From JAGVSZ01 sp035456405 (GTDB lineage Bacteria > Pseudomonadota > Gammaproteobacteria > Burkholderiales > SG8-39), in NCBI GenBank assembly GCA_035456405.1, contig DATIDG010000049.1, positions 124,001-188,000 on the forward strand: a stretch of DNA of 64,000 bases, in the 5' to 3' direction. Made by a program: the position numbers and the translations under genes. Below are positions 36,381 through 45,116 of the stretch, one piece after another; position 1 is the stretch's first letter; every line of letters starts with the position of its first letter. The notes under the pieces were generated by a model, which did no database searches, was not told the DNA's origin, and saw nothing but the letters and a program-made list of their open reading frames with translations.

Positions 36381-37385
36381 TCAGACGTACTCGCTCGTGT
36401 ACGACTTGAGCGCCTTCATGTAGTTCGACCGCTCGAACGCGTCCGGATCGGGGCAGGCGCGCTGGCTGAGCGAGCCCTTCATCTGCGCGACCGACTCGTA
36501 GTCGCGTTCCCTCATCCAGGTTTCCACGCCCCGCAGCAGGCCGGTCACGTGCGCGGGGCCCTTGCGGAGCAGGCTGCTCGCGAGCATCACGCAGTCGGCG
36601 CCGGCGAGCACGAGTTTCAGCACGTCCTCGGGCGTGTGCGCGCCGCCGGTGGCGGCGAGGCTCGCGTCGATGCGCCCGTGCAGGATCGCGATCCAGCGCA
36701 ACGCGAGGCGCAGCTCGTCGGACGTGGACAGCACCAGGTGCGGCGCGACCTCCAGCTCCTCGAGCAGGATGTCGGGTTGCACGAACCGGTTGAACAGGAC
36801 GAGCCCCGATGCCCCGGCGCGGGCGAGGCGGGCGGCCATGTTGGCCATTGCGCTGAAGTAGGGCGAGACCTTCACCGCGACGGGCACCTTGACCTGGCTC
36901 TTCACCGCGGCGACCAGATCCACGTAGCGAGTCTCCACCGCGGCGCTCGTGTCGTCGGGATCGGTGGCGAGGAAGTAGACGTTAAGCTCGATGGCGTCGG
37001 CGCCGGCATCTTCGAAGCGCTGCGCGTATCGCGTCCAGCCGCCCGGCGTGTGGCCGTTGAGGCTAGGGATCACCGGCACCGAGAGGGACTTCTTCGCATC
37101 CGCGATCAGCTGCAGGTACTGGTCGGGGCCGGTCTCGTACGCGACCTCCGGGAAGAACCCCTGCGCCTCGGGGGAGATCTCGGCGCCGTACAGCATCAGC
37201 TTGTGGGCGGCCATCTCCTCGTGCTCGATCTGCTCCTCGAAGAGCGAGGGAAGCACGACCGCGGCCACGCCGGCGTCCTCGAGCCGCTTGAGGCTCTCGA
37301 TGGTGCCTGTCAACGGCGAAGCCGAGGCGACGATCGGGTTGCGGAGATCGAGCCCGAGGTAACGCGTGCGCAAATTGACGCTCAT
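36381..37385 (-). CDS. Dihydroorotate dehydrogenase-like FMN protein
   Basis: A 334-residue TIM-barrel flavoprotein. It begins LRTRYLGLDLRNPIVASASP and has IPSLNGHTPGGWTRYAQRF and the FMN phosphate region CVMLASSLLRKGP. It belongs to the DHOD-like family that often sits beside pyruvate:ferredoxin oxidoreductase genes and is not the housekeeping PyrD. Its substrate is not known. ATG 37385 overlaps the nifJ stop in an ATGA, so it is co-translated with nifJ. Confidence 0.88.
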   Translation of the reverse strand: MSVNLRTRYLGLDLRNPIVASASPLTGTIESLKRLEDAGVAAVVLPSLFEEQIEHEEMAAHKLMLYGAEISPEAQGFFPEVAYETGPDQYLQLIADAKKSLSVPVIPSLNGHTPGGWTRYAQRFEDAGADAIELNVYFLATDPDDTSAAVETRYVDLVAAVKSQVKVPVAVKVSPYFSAMANMAARLARAGASGLVLFNRFVQPDILLEELEVAPHLVLSTSDELRLALRWIAILHGRIDASLAATGGAHTPEDVLKLVLAGADCVMLASSLLRKGPAHVTGLLRGVETWMRERDYESVAQMKGSLSQRACPDPDAFERSNYMKALKSYTSEYV

Positions 37386-40300
37386 GTCTCCAGCTCCTCG
37401 CTCGGTGGCCCGGAGGTCACGACGCCCGGCTCCGCCTCGGCGCCGCTTTCGGATTCGGCCTCCTCCGGCACGACCCGGTGCACGCCGGCCATCTGCTCGT
37501 AGTACTGCCAGCGCGCGTCGATGTCGGCCTGGGCCGCCTTCATCAGCTGCTTCGCACGCTCGGGATCGGAGCGCGCGAGCATCGCGAAGCGGCCTTCCTT
37601 CATCGCGAACTGCTCGAACGGAATGGTCGGCTTGCGCGAGTCGAGCTTCAGCGGCTGGTCGGCGCCGCCCATGCCTAGCCGCGGGTCGTAGCGGTAGAGT
37701 GTCAGGTAGCCGCTCTTCACCGCATCCTTCTGGTGGCTCATCGCGGTCGACATCTCGATGCCGTGCGCGATGCAGTGGCTGTACGCGATGATCAGCGACG
37801 GGCCGGTCCACGATGCGGCTTCCCGGAACGTGCGCACCGTCTGCACCGGGTTCGCGCCCATTGCCACCTGTGCGACATACGCGTTGCCGTAGGCCATCGC
37901 GATCATCCCGAGGTCCTTCTTGGCGATCGGCTTGCCGGCCGCGGCGAATTTCGCCACCGCGGCGCGCGGCGTCGACTTCGACGCCTGGCCGCCGGTGTTG
38001 CTGTAGACCTCGGTGTCGAGCACCAGGATGTTCACGTTGCGGCCGGAGGCGAGGACGTGGTCGAGGCCGCCGTAGCCGATGTCGTAGGCCCAGCCGTCGC
38101 CGCCCACGATCCACACGCTGCGCGTCACCAGGCTGTCGGCCACGGCGAGGAGCTGCTTTGCCTCGGGGAAGCGCAGCCGCGGAAGGATCGCCTTCAGCGC
38201 CGTCACCCGCTCGCGCTGCGCGCCGATCTCCTCGTCGCTCGCCTGCGGTGCCTGCAGCAGCGCATCGGCCAGGTCCGCGCCGATCTCCGCGCGCAGCTCG
38301 CGCACCAGCCGGTCCGCCAGCGCGCGCTGCGCATCGAGTGCGAGCCGCATGCCCAGACCGAACTCGGCGTTGTCCTCGAACAGGCTGTTCGACCATGCGG
38401 GCCCCTGACCGGCACGGTTCTTCGTCCACGGCGTGGTCGGGAGATTGCCGCCGTAGATCGACGAGCAGCCGGTCGCGTTGGCCACCAGCAGATGGTCCCC
38501 GAAGAGCTGCGTGAGCAGCTTCAGGTACGGCGTCTCGCCGCAGCCTGCGCAGGCGCCGGAGTACTCGAACAGCGGTTCGCGCAGCTGCGCGCCCTTGAGC
38601 AGCTCGATCGCGTCAAACGACGGGCGGAGCTCGGGCAGCGCGAGGAAGAACTCGTAGTTGCGCCGCTCGACCTCGAGGTGCTCGAGCTTCGGCGTCATGT
38701 TGATCGCCTTGTGCTTCACGGCCTCCTTGCTGCGCGCCGGACAGATGTCCACGCACACGCCGCAGCCGGTACAGTCGTCCGGGGCGACCTGGATCGTGAA
38801 CGCCCATCCCGCGGTCGGGCCGTCCTTGCGGTTCCACGTCTGGTGCTGGAAGCCCTTCGGCGCGTCCTTCAACAGTCCGGGCGGATAGACGTTCATGCGG
38901 ATCGCCGCGTGCGGGCAGACGAGCGGGCACAGCGCGCACTGTGTGCACACGCCGGTATCCCAGATCGGGATCTCGTGCGCGATGCTGCGTTTCTCCCACC
39001 GCGTCGTGCCGGTCGGGAACGTGCCGTCGACCGGCAGCGCCGACACCGGGAGCAGGTCGCCCTGGCCGTCGAGCATCATCGCCGTGACGCGCCGCACGAA
39101 ATCGGGCGCGGCCTCGGGCACCGGCGGGCGGCGGCGGAGCGGGGAGTCGGTGCGCGCCGGGACCCTGACCGGATGCAGCGCGGCGAGCGACTGGTCCACG
39201 GCGGCGAAGTTGCGGGCGAGAACGGTCTCGCCGCGCTTGCCGTAGGTCTTGCGGATCGATTCCTTGATCTCGGCGATCGCCTCTTCGCGCGGCAAGATGC
39301 CGGAGATCGCGAAGAAGCACGCCTGCATCACCGTGTTCAGGCGGCCCGCGAGACCCGCGTCGCGCGCGACCTTCAGCGCGTCGATCACGAACATCCGCAG
39401 CTTGCGGTCGACGATCGCGCGCTGCGCCTCGCCGGGGAGCTTGTCCCACACTTCCTCGGGGCCGTGGGGGCTGTTCAGCAGGAACGTCGCGCCGGGCCGG
39501 GCGAGCGCGAGCACGTCGAGCTTCTCCATGAACTCGAACTGGTGGCAGGCCACGAAGTCGGCCTGGCGGATCAGGTAGGTCGACTCGATCGGCTGCGGCC
39601 CGAAGCGCAGGTGCGACACCGTGATCGCGCCCGATTTCTTGCTGTCGTAGACGAAGTAGCCTTGCGCGTGCAGCGGCGTGTTCTCGCCGATGATCTTCAC
39701 CGAGTTCTTCGTCGCGCCGACCGTGCCGTCGGCGCCGAGCCCGTAGAAGAGGGCACGCGTGACGTCGGGCGGTTCGGTGTCGAAGCTCTCATCCCAGGCG
39801 AGGGAGAGGCGGGTCACGTCGTCGACGATGCCGACCGTGAAATGGCGTCGGGGCCGCGGCTCGGCGAGCTCGTCGAGCACTGCCTTCGCCATCGCAGGCG
39901 TGTACTCCTTGGACGACAGGCCGTAGCGGCCGCCGATCACCCGCGGGGCGGGCGTCGCCTCGGGCCAGCGCTCCGCGAGCGCGGCGAGCACGTCCTGGTA
40001 GAGCGGCTCACCGACCGCGCCCGGCTCCTTGGTCCGGTCGAGCACCGCGAGGGCGCGGACGCTCGCCGGCAGCGCTGCGACGAAGGCCTGCGCGTCGAAC
40101 GGCCGGTAGAGCCGCACGGTCACGAGCCCCACGCTCTCGCCGGCAGCCACGAGCTTGCGCACCGCCTCGCCTGAGGCGCCGATTCCCGAGCCCATCTGCA
40201 CCAGCACGCGCTCGGCGTCGGGCGCGCCCTGGTAGTCGAAGAGCCCGTACCGCCGGCCGGTGAGCTGCGCGAAGCGCTCCATGCACTCGCGCACGATGCC

Positions 40301-41020
40301 CGGCACCGCGTCGTAGAAGGGGTTGCACGCCTCGCGCGCCTGGAAGAACACGTCCGGGTTCTGCGCCGTCCCGCGGAGTACCGGGCGATCGGGATTGAGC
40401 GCGCGGGCGCGGTGCGCCTCGACCAGATCGTCGCCGAGCAGCTCGCGCACCTCCTCCTCGAAGAGGCAGTCGATCTTGTTCACCTCGTGGCTGGTTCGGA
40501 ACCCGTCGAAGAAGTGCAGGAACGGCACGCGCGCGCGCAGCGTGGCGACCTGCGCGATCATCGCCATGTCCTGCGCCTCCTGGACGCTGGCGGAGCACAG
40601 CATCGCCCAGCCAGTGGTGCGCGCGGCCATCACGTCGCTGTGGTCGCCGAAGATCGACAAAGCGTGCGTGGCCACGGTGCGCGCGGCGATGTGGAAGACC
40701 GTCGGCGTGAGCTCCCCCGCGATCTTGAACATGTTGGGCAGCATCAGGAGCAGGCCCTGCGAGGCAGTGAAGGTCGTCGTCAGCGCACCCGCCTGGAGCG
40801 ATCCGTGCACCGCGCCGGCCGCGCCGGCCTCGCTCTGCATCTCGATCACCTCGGGCACGACGCCCCACAGGTTCTTGCGGCGCGCGGCGGACCAGGCATC
40901 GGCGAACTCGCCCATCGGCGATGCGGGCGTGATCGGGTAGATCGCGATCACCTCGTTGGTGAGGTGGGCGATCCGCGCGGCGGCCTCGTTGCCGTCCATC
41001 ACGATCGAGCGCTCACTCAT
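37382..41020 (-). CDS. nifJ: Pyruvate:ferredoxin (flavodoxin) oxidoreductase
   Basis: The 1212-residue single-chain enzyme oxidises pyruvate and CoA to acetyl-CoA and CO2 and reduces ferredoxin or flavodoxin. All expected parts are visible: the N-terminal domain (IYPITPASPMGEFAD), a ferredoxin-like domain with two [4Fe-4S] motifs (CTQCALCPLVC, about 693; CTGCGVCVDIC, about 748), the extra-cluster cysteines (CAGCGETP, about 822) and the thiamine diphosphate motif (GDGWAYDIGYGG, about 972). The C-terminus has an acidic tail of about 27 residues. ATG 41020 is preceded by GAAGGAA. It is the third gene of the FNR-box operon. Confidence 0.97.
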   Translation of the reverse strand: MSERSIVMDGNEAAARIAHLTNEVIAIYPITPASPMGEFADAWSAARRKNLWGVVPEVIEMQSEAGAAGAVHGSLQAGALTTTFTASQGLLLMLPNMFKIAGELTPTVFHIAARTVATHALSIFGDHSDVMAARTTGWAMLCSASVQEAQDMAMIAQVATLRARVPFLHFFDGFRTSHEVNKIDCLFEEEVRELLGDDLVEAHRARALNPDRPVLRGTAQNPDVFFQAREACNPFYDAVPGIVRECMERFAQLTGRRYGLFDYQGAPDAERVLVQMGSGIGASGEAVRKLVAAGESVGLVTVRLYRPFDAQAFVAALPASVRALAVLDRTKEPGAVGEPLYQDVLAALAERWPEATPAPRVIGGRYGLSSKEYTPAMAKAVLDELAEPRPRRHFTVGIVDDVTRLSLAWDESFDTEPPDVTRALFYGLGADGTVGATKNSVKIIGENTPLHAQGYFVYDSKKSGAITVSHLRFGPQPIESTYLIRQADFVACHQFEFMEKLDVLALARPGATFLLNSPHGPEEVWDKLPGEAQRAIVDRKLRMFVIDALKVARDAGLAGRLNTVMQACFFAISGILPREEAIAEIKESIRKTYGKRGETVLARNFAAVDQSLAALHPVRVPARTDSPLRRRPPVPEAAPDFVRRVTAMMLDGQGDLLPVSALPVDGTFPTGTTRWEKRSIAHEIPIWDTGVCTQCALCPLVCPHAAIRMNVYPPGLLKDAPKGFQHQTWNRKDGPTAGWAFTIQVAPDDCTGCGVCVDICPARSKEAVKHKAINMTPKLEHLEVERRNYEFFLALPELRPSFDAIELLKGAQLREPLFEYSGACAGCGETPYLKLLTQLFGDHLLVANATGCSSIYGGNLPTTPWTKNRAGQGPAWSNSLFEDNAEFGLGMRLALDAQRALADRLVRELRAEIGADLADALLQAPQASDEEIGAQRERVTALKAILPRLRFPEAKQLLAVADSLVTRSVWIVGGDGWAYDIGYGGLDHVLASGRNVNILVLDTEVYSNTGGQASKSTPRAAVAKFAAAGKPIAKKDLGMIAMAYGNAYVAQVAMGANPVQTVRTFREAASWTGPSLIIAYSHCIAHGIEMSTAMSHQKDAVKSGYLTLYRYDPRLGMGGADQPLKLDSRKPTIPFEQFAMKEGRFAMLARSDPERAKQLMKAAQADIDARWQYYEQMAGVHRVVPEEAESESGAEAEPGVVTSGPPSEELET

Positions 41021-41030
41021 CGCAATTCCT

Positions 41031-41666
41031 TCAAAGCAGCCCGGCGCGACCGCTCTGCCAGCGGCTGTACTCCGTGGTGAGTATCTCGACGTGCTCGCGC
41101 TCTTCTGCGGCGAGCTCCCGGTAGAGCTGGCGCTCCGCCGACCCCTCGGGCGACTGCTCGCCGCGCTCGGCAAAGAACTTCGTCGCACGCTGCTCGAACG
41201 CGATCGCGATGCGAAACAGGTTGGCGGGGTCCTCGGGCTGCCGGTCGACGCCCGCGAAGATCGCGGCGCGATCGATCTGGAGGTCCGCCGCGGGTGCCGG
41301 CAGGTCCGCGTGATACCGCCGCGACAGGGTTGCCATGTGCAACTTCTCCATCTCGGCCATGCGGCCGAAGAGGTCCCGGAGCGCGGGTTCGGCCGCGTCG
41401 CGCGCGGCGCGCTCGTAGAACGCGAGCCCGCCGAGCTCGATCTCGAAGGCCATCCGGATCGCGTCGAGGGCCCGTTCGTCCTCAATCGGCCCGCGCTCGA
41501 GCAGTTCGAGCCGGCCCCTGCAGTGCGGACACATGCCGTAGGGGAAGGCAAACCCTTCGCTCACCTTGCCGCATGCGGCGCAACGCCAGCGCAGCTCGAC
41601 GCCGGCGCAGCAGACGTAGGCTTCCTCGCCTTCGAGCGGTCGGCGGCAGCGCGGGCAGACGTTCAT
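41031..41666 (-). CDS. Rubrerythrin-like protein with N-terminal zinc ribbons
   Basis: A 211-residue protein. The first 50 residues carry paired cysteines (CPRC, CAAC, CPHC) that form rubredoxin/zinc-ribbon-like metal sites. The remainder is a ferritin-like four-helix domain with di-iron ligand motifs (AFEIELGGLAFY, EMEKLHM, AFEQRATKFF, EEREHVEIL). Rubrerythrins remove peroxide in anaerobes, which would protect the oxygen-sensitive nifJ product encoded ten bases downstream. The start overlaps the upstream fused flavoprotein gene (ATGA). The order of metal domains, ribbon first, is reverse to classical rubrerythrin. Confidence 0.85.
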   Translation of the reverse strand: MNVCPRCRRPLEGEEAYVCCAGVELRWRCAACGKVSEGFAFPYGMCPHCRGRLELLERGPIEDERALDAIRMAFEIELGGLAFYERAARDAAEPALRDLFGRMAEMEKLHMATLSRRYHADLPAPAADLQIDRAAIFAGVDRQPEDPANLFRIAIAFEQRATKFFAERGEQSPEGSAERQLYRELAAEEREHVEILTTEYSRWQSGRAGLL

Positions 41667-44026
41667 GATGGACGGGCCTCGCTTGAATCGGCGGCCGCTG
41701 ACGCAGTGAGCAGCGCCGGCGGGACGAACGCGTCGACATCCGCTTGCGAGATCGGCCAGGTCTGCTTGCCGCCCTGCAGCCATGCGCCGATCGCCTTCGC
41801 GGCGCGTCGGCCGGCGCCCATCGCCAGGATCACCGTCGCCCCGCCGGTGACGATGTCCCCGCCCGCGAACACGCCGGGCAGGTTGGTGGCCTGCGTAACC
41901 GGGTCGGCCACGATGTAGCCCCACTTGTTGAGGCCGAGTCCGGGCGTCGACTGCGCGACGATCGGGTTCGCCTTCGTTCCGAGGGCATAGATCACCGTGT
42001 CGCACTCGAGCTCGACAAATTCGTCGAGCGGCACCGGCTTGCGGCGGCCCTTCTCGTCGGGCTCGCCGAGCGCCATCTTCTGCACCTTGATGCCGCGGAC
42101 GTTGCCGTCGGCATCGGTCTGGATCTCGACCGGCCCGTGCAGGAAGAAGAACTCGATGCCTTCCTCCTTAGCATGGCGCAGCTCCTCGACCCGCGCCGGA
42201 GCTTCGGCCTCCGAGCGGCGGTAGACGCAGCGCACCGTCGGCGTGCCCAACCGCTTGGCAACGCGCAGACAGTCCATCGCGGTGTTGCCGGCTCCGATCA
42301 CCACCACGCTCTTGCCGAGCGTGATCGGCGTGTCCAGGTACGGGAACTTGTCGCCACCCATCAGGTTGACGCGGGTGAGGAACTCGTTGGCCGAGTAGAC
42401 CTGGCCGGCGAACTCGCCGGGAATGCCGAGGAAGGCCGGGGCGCCGGCGCCAGCGGCGACGAACACCGCGTCGAAACCCATCTCGCCCATCAGCTGCGGC
42501 ACCGAGAAGGTCTTGCCGATCACCTTGTTGGTCTCGAACCTGACGCCGAGCGCCTGCAGGTGTTCGACCTCGCGGCTGATGATCTCGCGCGGCAGACGGA
42601 AGGAGGGGATGCCGTACTGAAGCACGCCGCCCACCACGTGCAGCGCCTCGTATACGGTGACTTCGCAGCCGTAGCGGGTCAGATCGGCCGCCACCGCCAG
42701 CCCCGCCGGGCCGGAGCCGATGACGGCGACGCGGCCGAGCGGGCGCGGCACGCGCGGCGGCCCGGCCTTGCGCGGCCGCGCGTTGTCGCCCACGAAGCGC
42801 TCCAGCCGGCCGATCGCCACCGACTCGAGCTTGCGGCCGACCACGCACTGCGCCTCGCACTGCGACTCCTGCGGGCACACGCGACCGCAGACCGACGGGA
42901 AGAGATTGGACTCGTTGATGACGCCGAGCGCGCCGTCGACGTCGCGCACCAGCAGGTGCTTGATGAAGCGCGGGATGTCGATCGACACCGGGCAGCCCTC
43001 GATGCAGGCCGGCTTCGAGCACATGATGCAGCGCTCGGCCTCGGCCAGGGCGTCGGCCATCGAGTAGCCGAGGTTCACTTCCTTGAAATTGCGCGAGCGC
43101 TCGAGCGGGTCGCGCTCGGGCATTTTCGTCGCGTGCGGCGCAAGGTCCTTGTACTTCTTGTAGTTGGTCTTGTTCTGCTCGAACAGCACCTTCTCGACGT
43201 GGCACACGTGCGCGTAATCGTTCGCCGCCGTGGCCTCCTCAGTCTTGAAGCGGCGCTGGCGCAGCATCAGTTCCTTGAAGTCGACCTGGTGGCCGTCGAA
43301 GTCGGGCCCGTCGACGCATGCGAACTTGACCTCGCCCCCGACCGAGACGCGGCAGGAACCGCACATGCCGGTGCCGTCGACCATGATCGCGTTGAGCGAC
43401 ACCATCGTCTTCACGCCGAACGGCCGAGTCGTCTCGACGCACGCGTTCATCATCGGCAGCGGGCCGATGGCGACGACCAGATCCGGGCGGTCGCGCTCGA
43501 GCACCTCCTGCAGCGCCGCCGTGACGAAGCCGTGCTTCCCGTAGCTGCCGTCGTCGGTGCAGACGATGAGCTCGTCGCAATGCTGCTTGAACCGGTCCTC
43601 CCAGAACACGAGGTCGCGGTTACGGAAGCCGATGACGCCGGTCGTGCGGTTGCCGGCCGCCTTGAACGCGCGCAGCTGCGGATACACCGGCGCGACGCCG
43701 AGGCCGCCGCCGACCAGCACGACGTGCCCGGCCCGGTCGACGTGCTGCGGCAGGCCGAGGGGGCCGACGAAGTCGGCGAAACCGTCGCCCGCCTTGTAGT
43801 GATCGCGCATCTCGAGCGTCGTCTTGCCGAGCGCCTGGATGACCAGGGTGACGGTGCCATCGTCGCGGTCGTAGTCGGCGACAGTGAGGGGAATGCGCTC
43901 GCCGCCTTCGTGCAGGCGGAGCATGACGAAGTGCCCGGGTTGCGCGGACTTCGCAACGTCGGGGGCGAGGACCTCCCACAAGAAGGTCGCGTCGGAGAAC
44001 GCTTCCCGGCGAACGATCCGGTACAT
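41663..44026 (-). CDS. Fused ferredoxin-NADP reductase / GltD-like oxidoreductase (NfnA-NfnB, SudB-SudA type)
   Basis: A 787-residue fusion. Residues 1-300 form a ferredoxin-NADP-reductase module of the DHOD electron-transfer (PyrK/NfnA/SudB) type, with a [2Fe-2S] motif (GMCGSCRVS, about 219). Residues 300-787 form a GltD/NfnB/SudA module with two [4Fe-4S] cysteine groups (CIMCSKPACIEGCP, about 332; CGRVCPQESQCEAQC), an FAD site (GSGPAG, about 433) and an NADPH site (GAGNTA, about 577). Nfn enzymes couple ferredoxin and NAD(P)H pools. Here it probably takes electrons from the nifJ product. It is the first gene of the operon below the FNR box. Confidence 0.9.
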   Translation of the reverse strand: MYRIVRREAFSDATFLWEVLAPDVAKSAQPGHFVMLRLHEGGERIPLTVADYDRDDGTVTLVIQALGKTTLEMRDHYKAGDGFADFVGPLGLPQHVDRAGHVVLVGGGLGVAPVYPQLRAFKAAGNRTTGVIGFRNRDLVFWEDRFKQHCDELIVCTDDGSYGKHGFVTAALQEVLERDRPDLVVAIGPLPMMNACVETTRPFGVKTMVSLNAIMVDGTGMCGSCRVSVGGEVKFACVDGPDFDGHQVDFKELMLRQRRFKTEEATAANDYAHVCHVEKVLFEQNKTNYKKYKDLAPHATKMPERDPLERSRNFKEVNLGYSMADALAEAERCIMCSKPACIEGCPVSIDIPRFIKHLLVRDVDGALGVINESNLFPSVCGRVCPQESQCEAQCVVGRKLESVAIGRLERFVGDNARPRKAGPPRVPRPLGRVAVIGSGPAGLAVAADLTRYGCEVTVYEALHVVGGVLQYGIPSFRLPREIISREVEHLQALGVRFETNKVIGKTFSVPQLMGEMGFDAVFVAAGAGAPAFLGIPGEFAGQVYSANEFLTRVNLMGGDKFPYLDTPITLGKSVVVIGAGNTAMDCLRVAKRLGTPTVRCVYRRSEAEAPARVEELRHAKEEGIEFFFLHGPVEIQTDADGNVRGIKVQKMALGEPDEKGRRKPVPLDEFVELECDTVIYALGTKANPIVAQSTPGLGLNKWGYIVADPVTQATNLPGVFAGGDIVTGGATVILAMGAGRRAAKAIGAWLQGGKQTWPISQADVDAFVPPALLTASAAADSSEARPS

Positions 44027-44131
44027 GTAATCGCCTTGGCGCTGCCGAGGGAGCTGATCCGCGGTGGGGGTTCGCGCAGGCCGGTCATCGGCCCGCTTCC
44101 GCGTAGTCTCTGGGAGGCGGTCGCTCGGCCC

Positions 44132-44145
44132 GTTGACGTAGATCA
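44132..44145. promoter_or_regulatory. FNR/Anr-type operator
   Basis: TTGACGTAGATCAA matches the FNR/Anr consensus TTGAT-N4-ATCAA at nine of ten positions. It is 106 bases before the fused flavoprotein ATG on the minus strand. If bound at the usual -41.5, transcription would start near 44097, leaving a leader of about 70 bases. The -10 region there (GACTAC, 44107-44102) is weak, as is common for FNR-activated promoters. Confidence 0.7.
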
Positions 44146-44175
44146 ACGGCGATGCGCAGCGCGGTCCAGCGCGAA

Positions 44176-45116
44176 TCAGGGCGAGGGGGGCGCGGCGATA
44201 CCGGGGCTCACCGCGAAGAGGCGCGGGTTCGCGGGATCGACGTCCACGCGCACCCAGTTCAATTCGGGCGAGCTGAAGCCTTCGACGCGCGTGAAGGTGG
44301 CGATCGGGCGCCCGGTCGACGCGTCGCGCAGAGGCTGGTCGACGCGGTAGCGGTGCCCGTCGCCGTGAACGCGTAGAGCAGCGGCTTGCGGAGCCAGCCC
44401 GCGTGCGTCTGCAGGACCGCCCGGAAACGCGCGTAGCCGTCGATGCGCGGCGGGCCGCGCCGGAATCGCGGGTCCGCGTGCGCAAACACGGCCAGTCCGC
44501 GAATCTCGGGCGCTTCGGACCGCTTCACTGCCTCGTCGAGCCACTCGAAGTTTGCCCGCATGCGCTCCGCGTGCTCCGCGTCCATCTCCGGATTGCGTCC
44601 AAGGTTATTGTTGCTGCCGGGGACGTTCAGCGTGACGAAGACGACCCCGCTGGTGACCCACCGAGTGTTCTCGCGGTAGGCGAAGAACCGCTCTTCCGCG
44701 CTCTGGCGCGTGAGCCGCAGCGATCGGTTCCCGAGGCTCCTATCGCCGGCGTGGAACAGCGCGCGGAGCCTGTCGAGCCGCTCGAGGGGATCGTGGCGGC
44801 CGGCGCCGGCACGGTGGCAGTCGGTCCAGTCGTTGTCGCCCGGAACTAAGACGAGCGGCACCGGGGACGCGTCGAGGAGGCGGAGGCGATCGGCAAACAC
44901 CGCGTCGGCGCACGAAGTGAAGCCGCCCTTGAGATCCCCGACGTGAACGGCGAAGGCGACGCGCGCGTCGCGCAGGTCCTCGAGCAGCCGCGCGACGCCC
45001 GCCTCCTCGTGCGCGAAGTACGGCGTGTCGCCGACGACGGCGAAGCGTCAGCGCTCGGCGCCCTGGGCGGCGAGCGCGAGTGCGCCGAGCGCGACCGCCG
45101 CGACCGCCCGCCTCAC
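44176..45116 (-). pseudogene. Metallophosphoesterase, broken by a stop codon and a frameshift
   Basis: The remains of an exported calcineurin-like phosphoesterase. It starts at GTG 45116, overlapping the mutS stop, with a signal peptide (AVAAVALGALALAAQ). An in-frame TGA at 45050-45048 interrupts it after 22 codons, just before RFAVVGDTPYFAHEEAG. The frame then continues through VLVPGDNDWTDCHRA and LNVPGSNNNLGRNPE to about 44370, where the sequence shifts frame; the other frame continues VHGDGHRYRVDQPLRD to a stop at 44176. Conserved motifs survive on both sides of each lesion, so the damage is recent or reflects sequence error. Confidence 0.85.
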
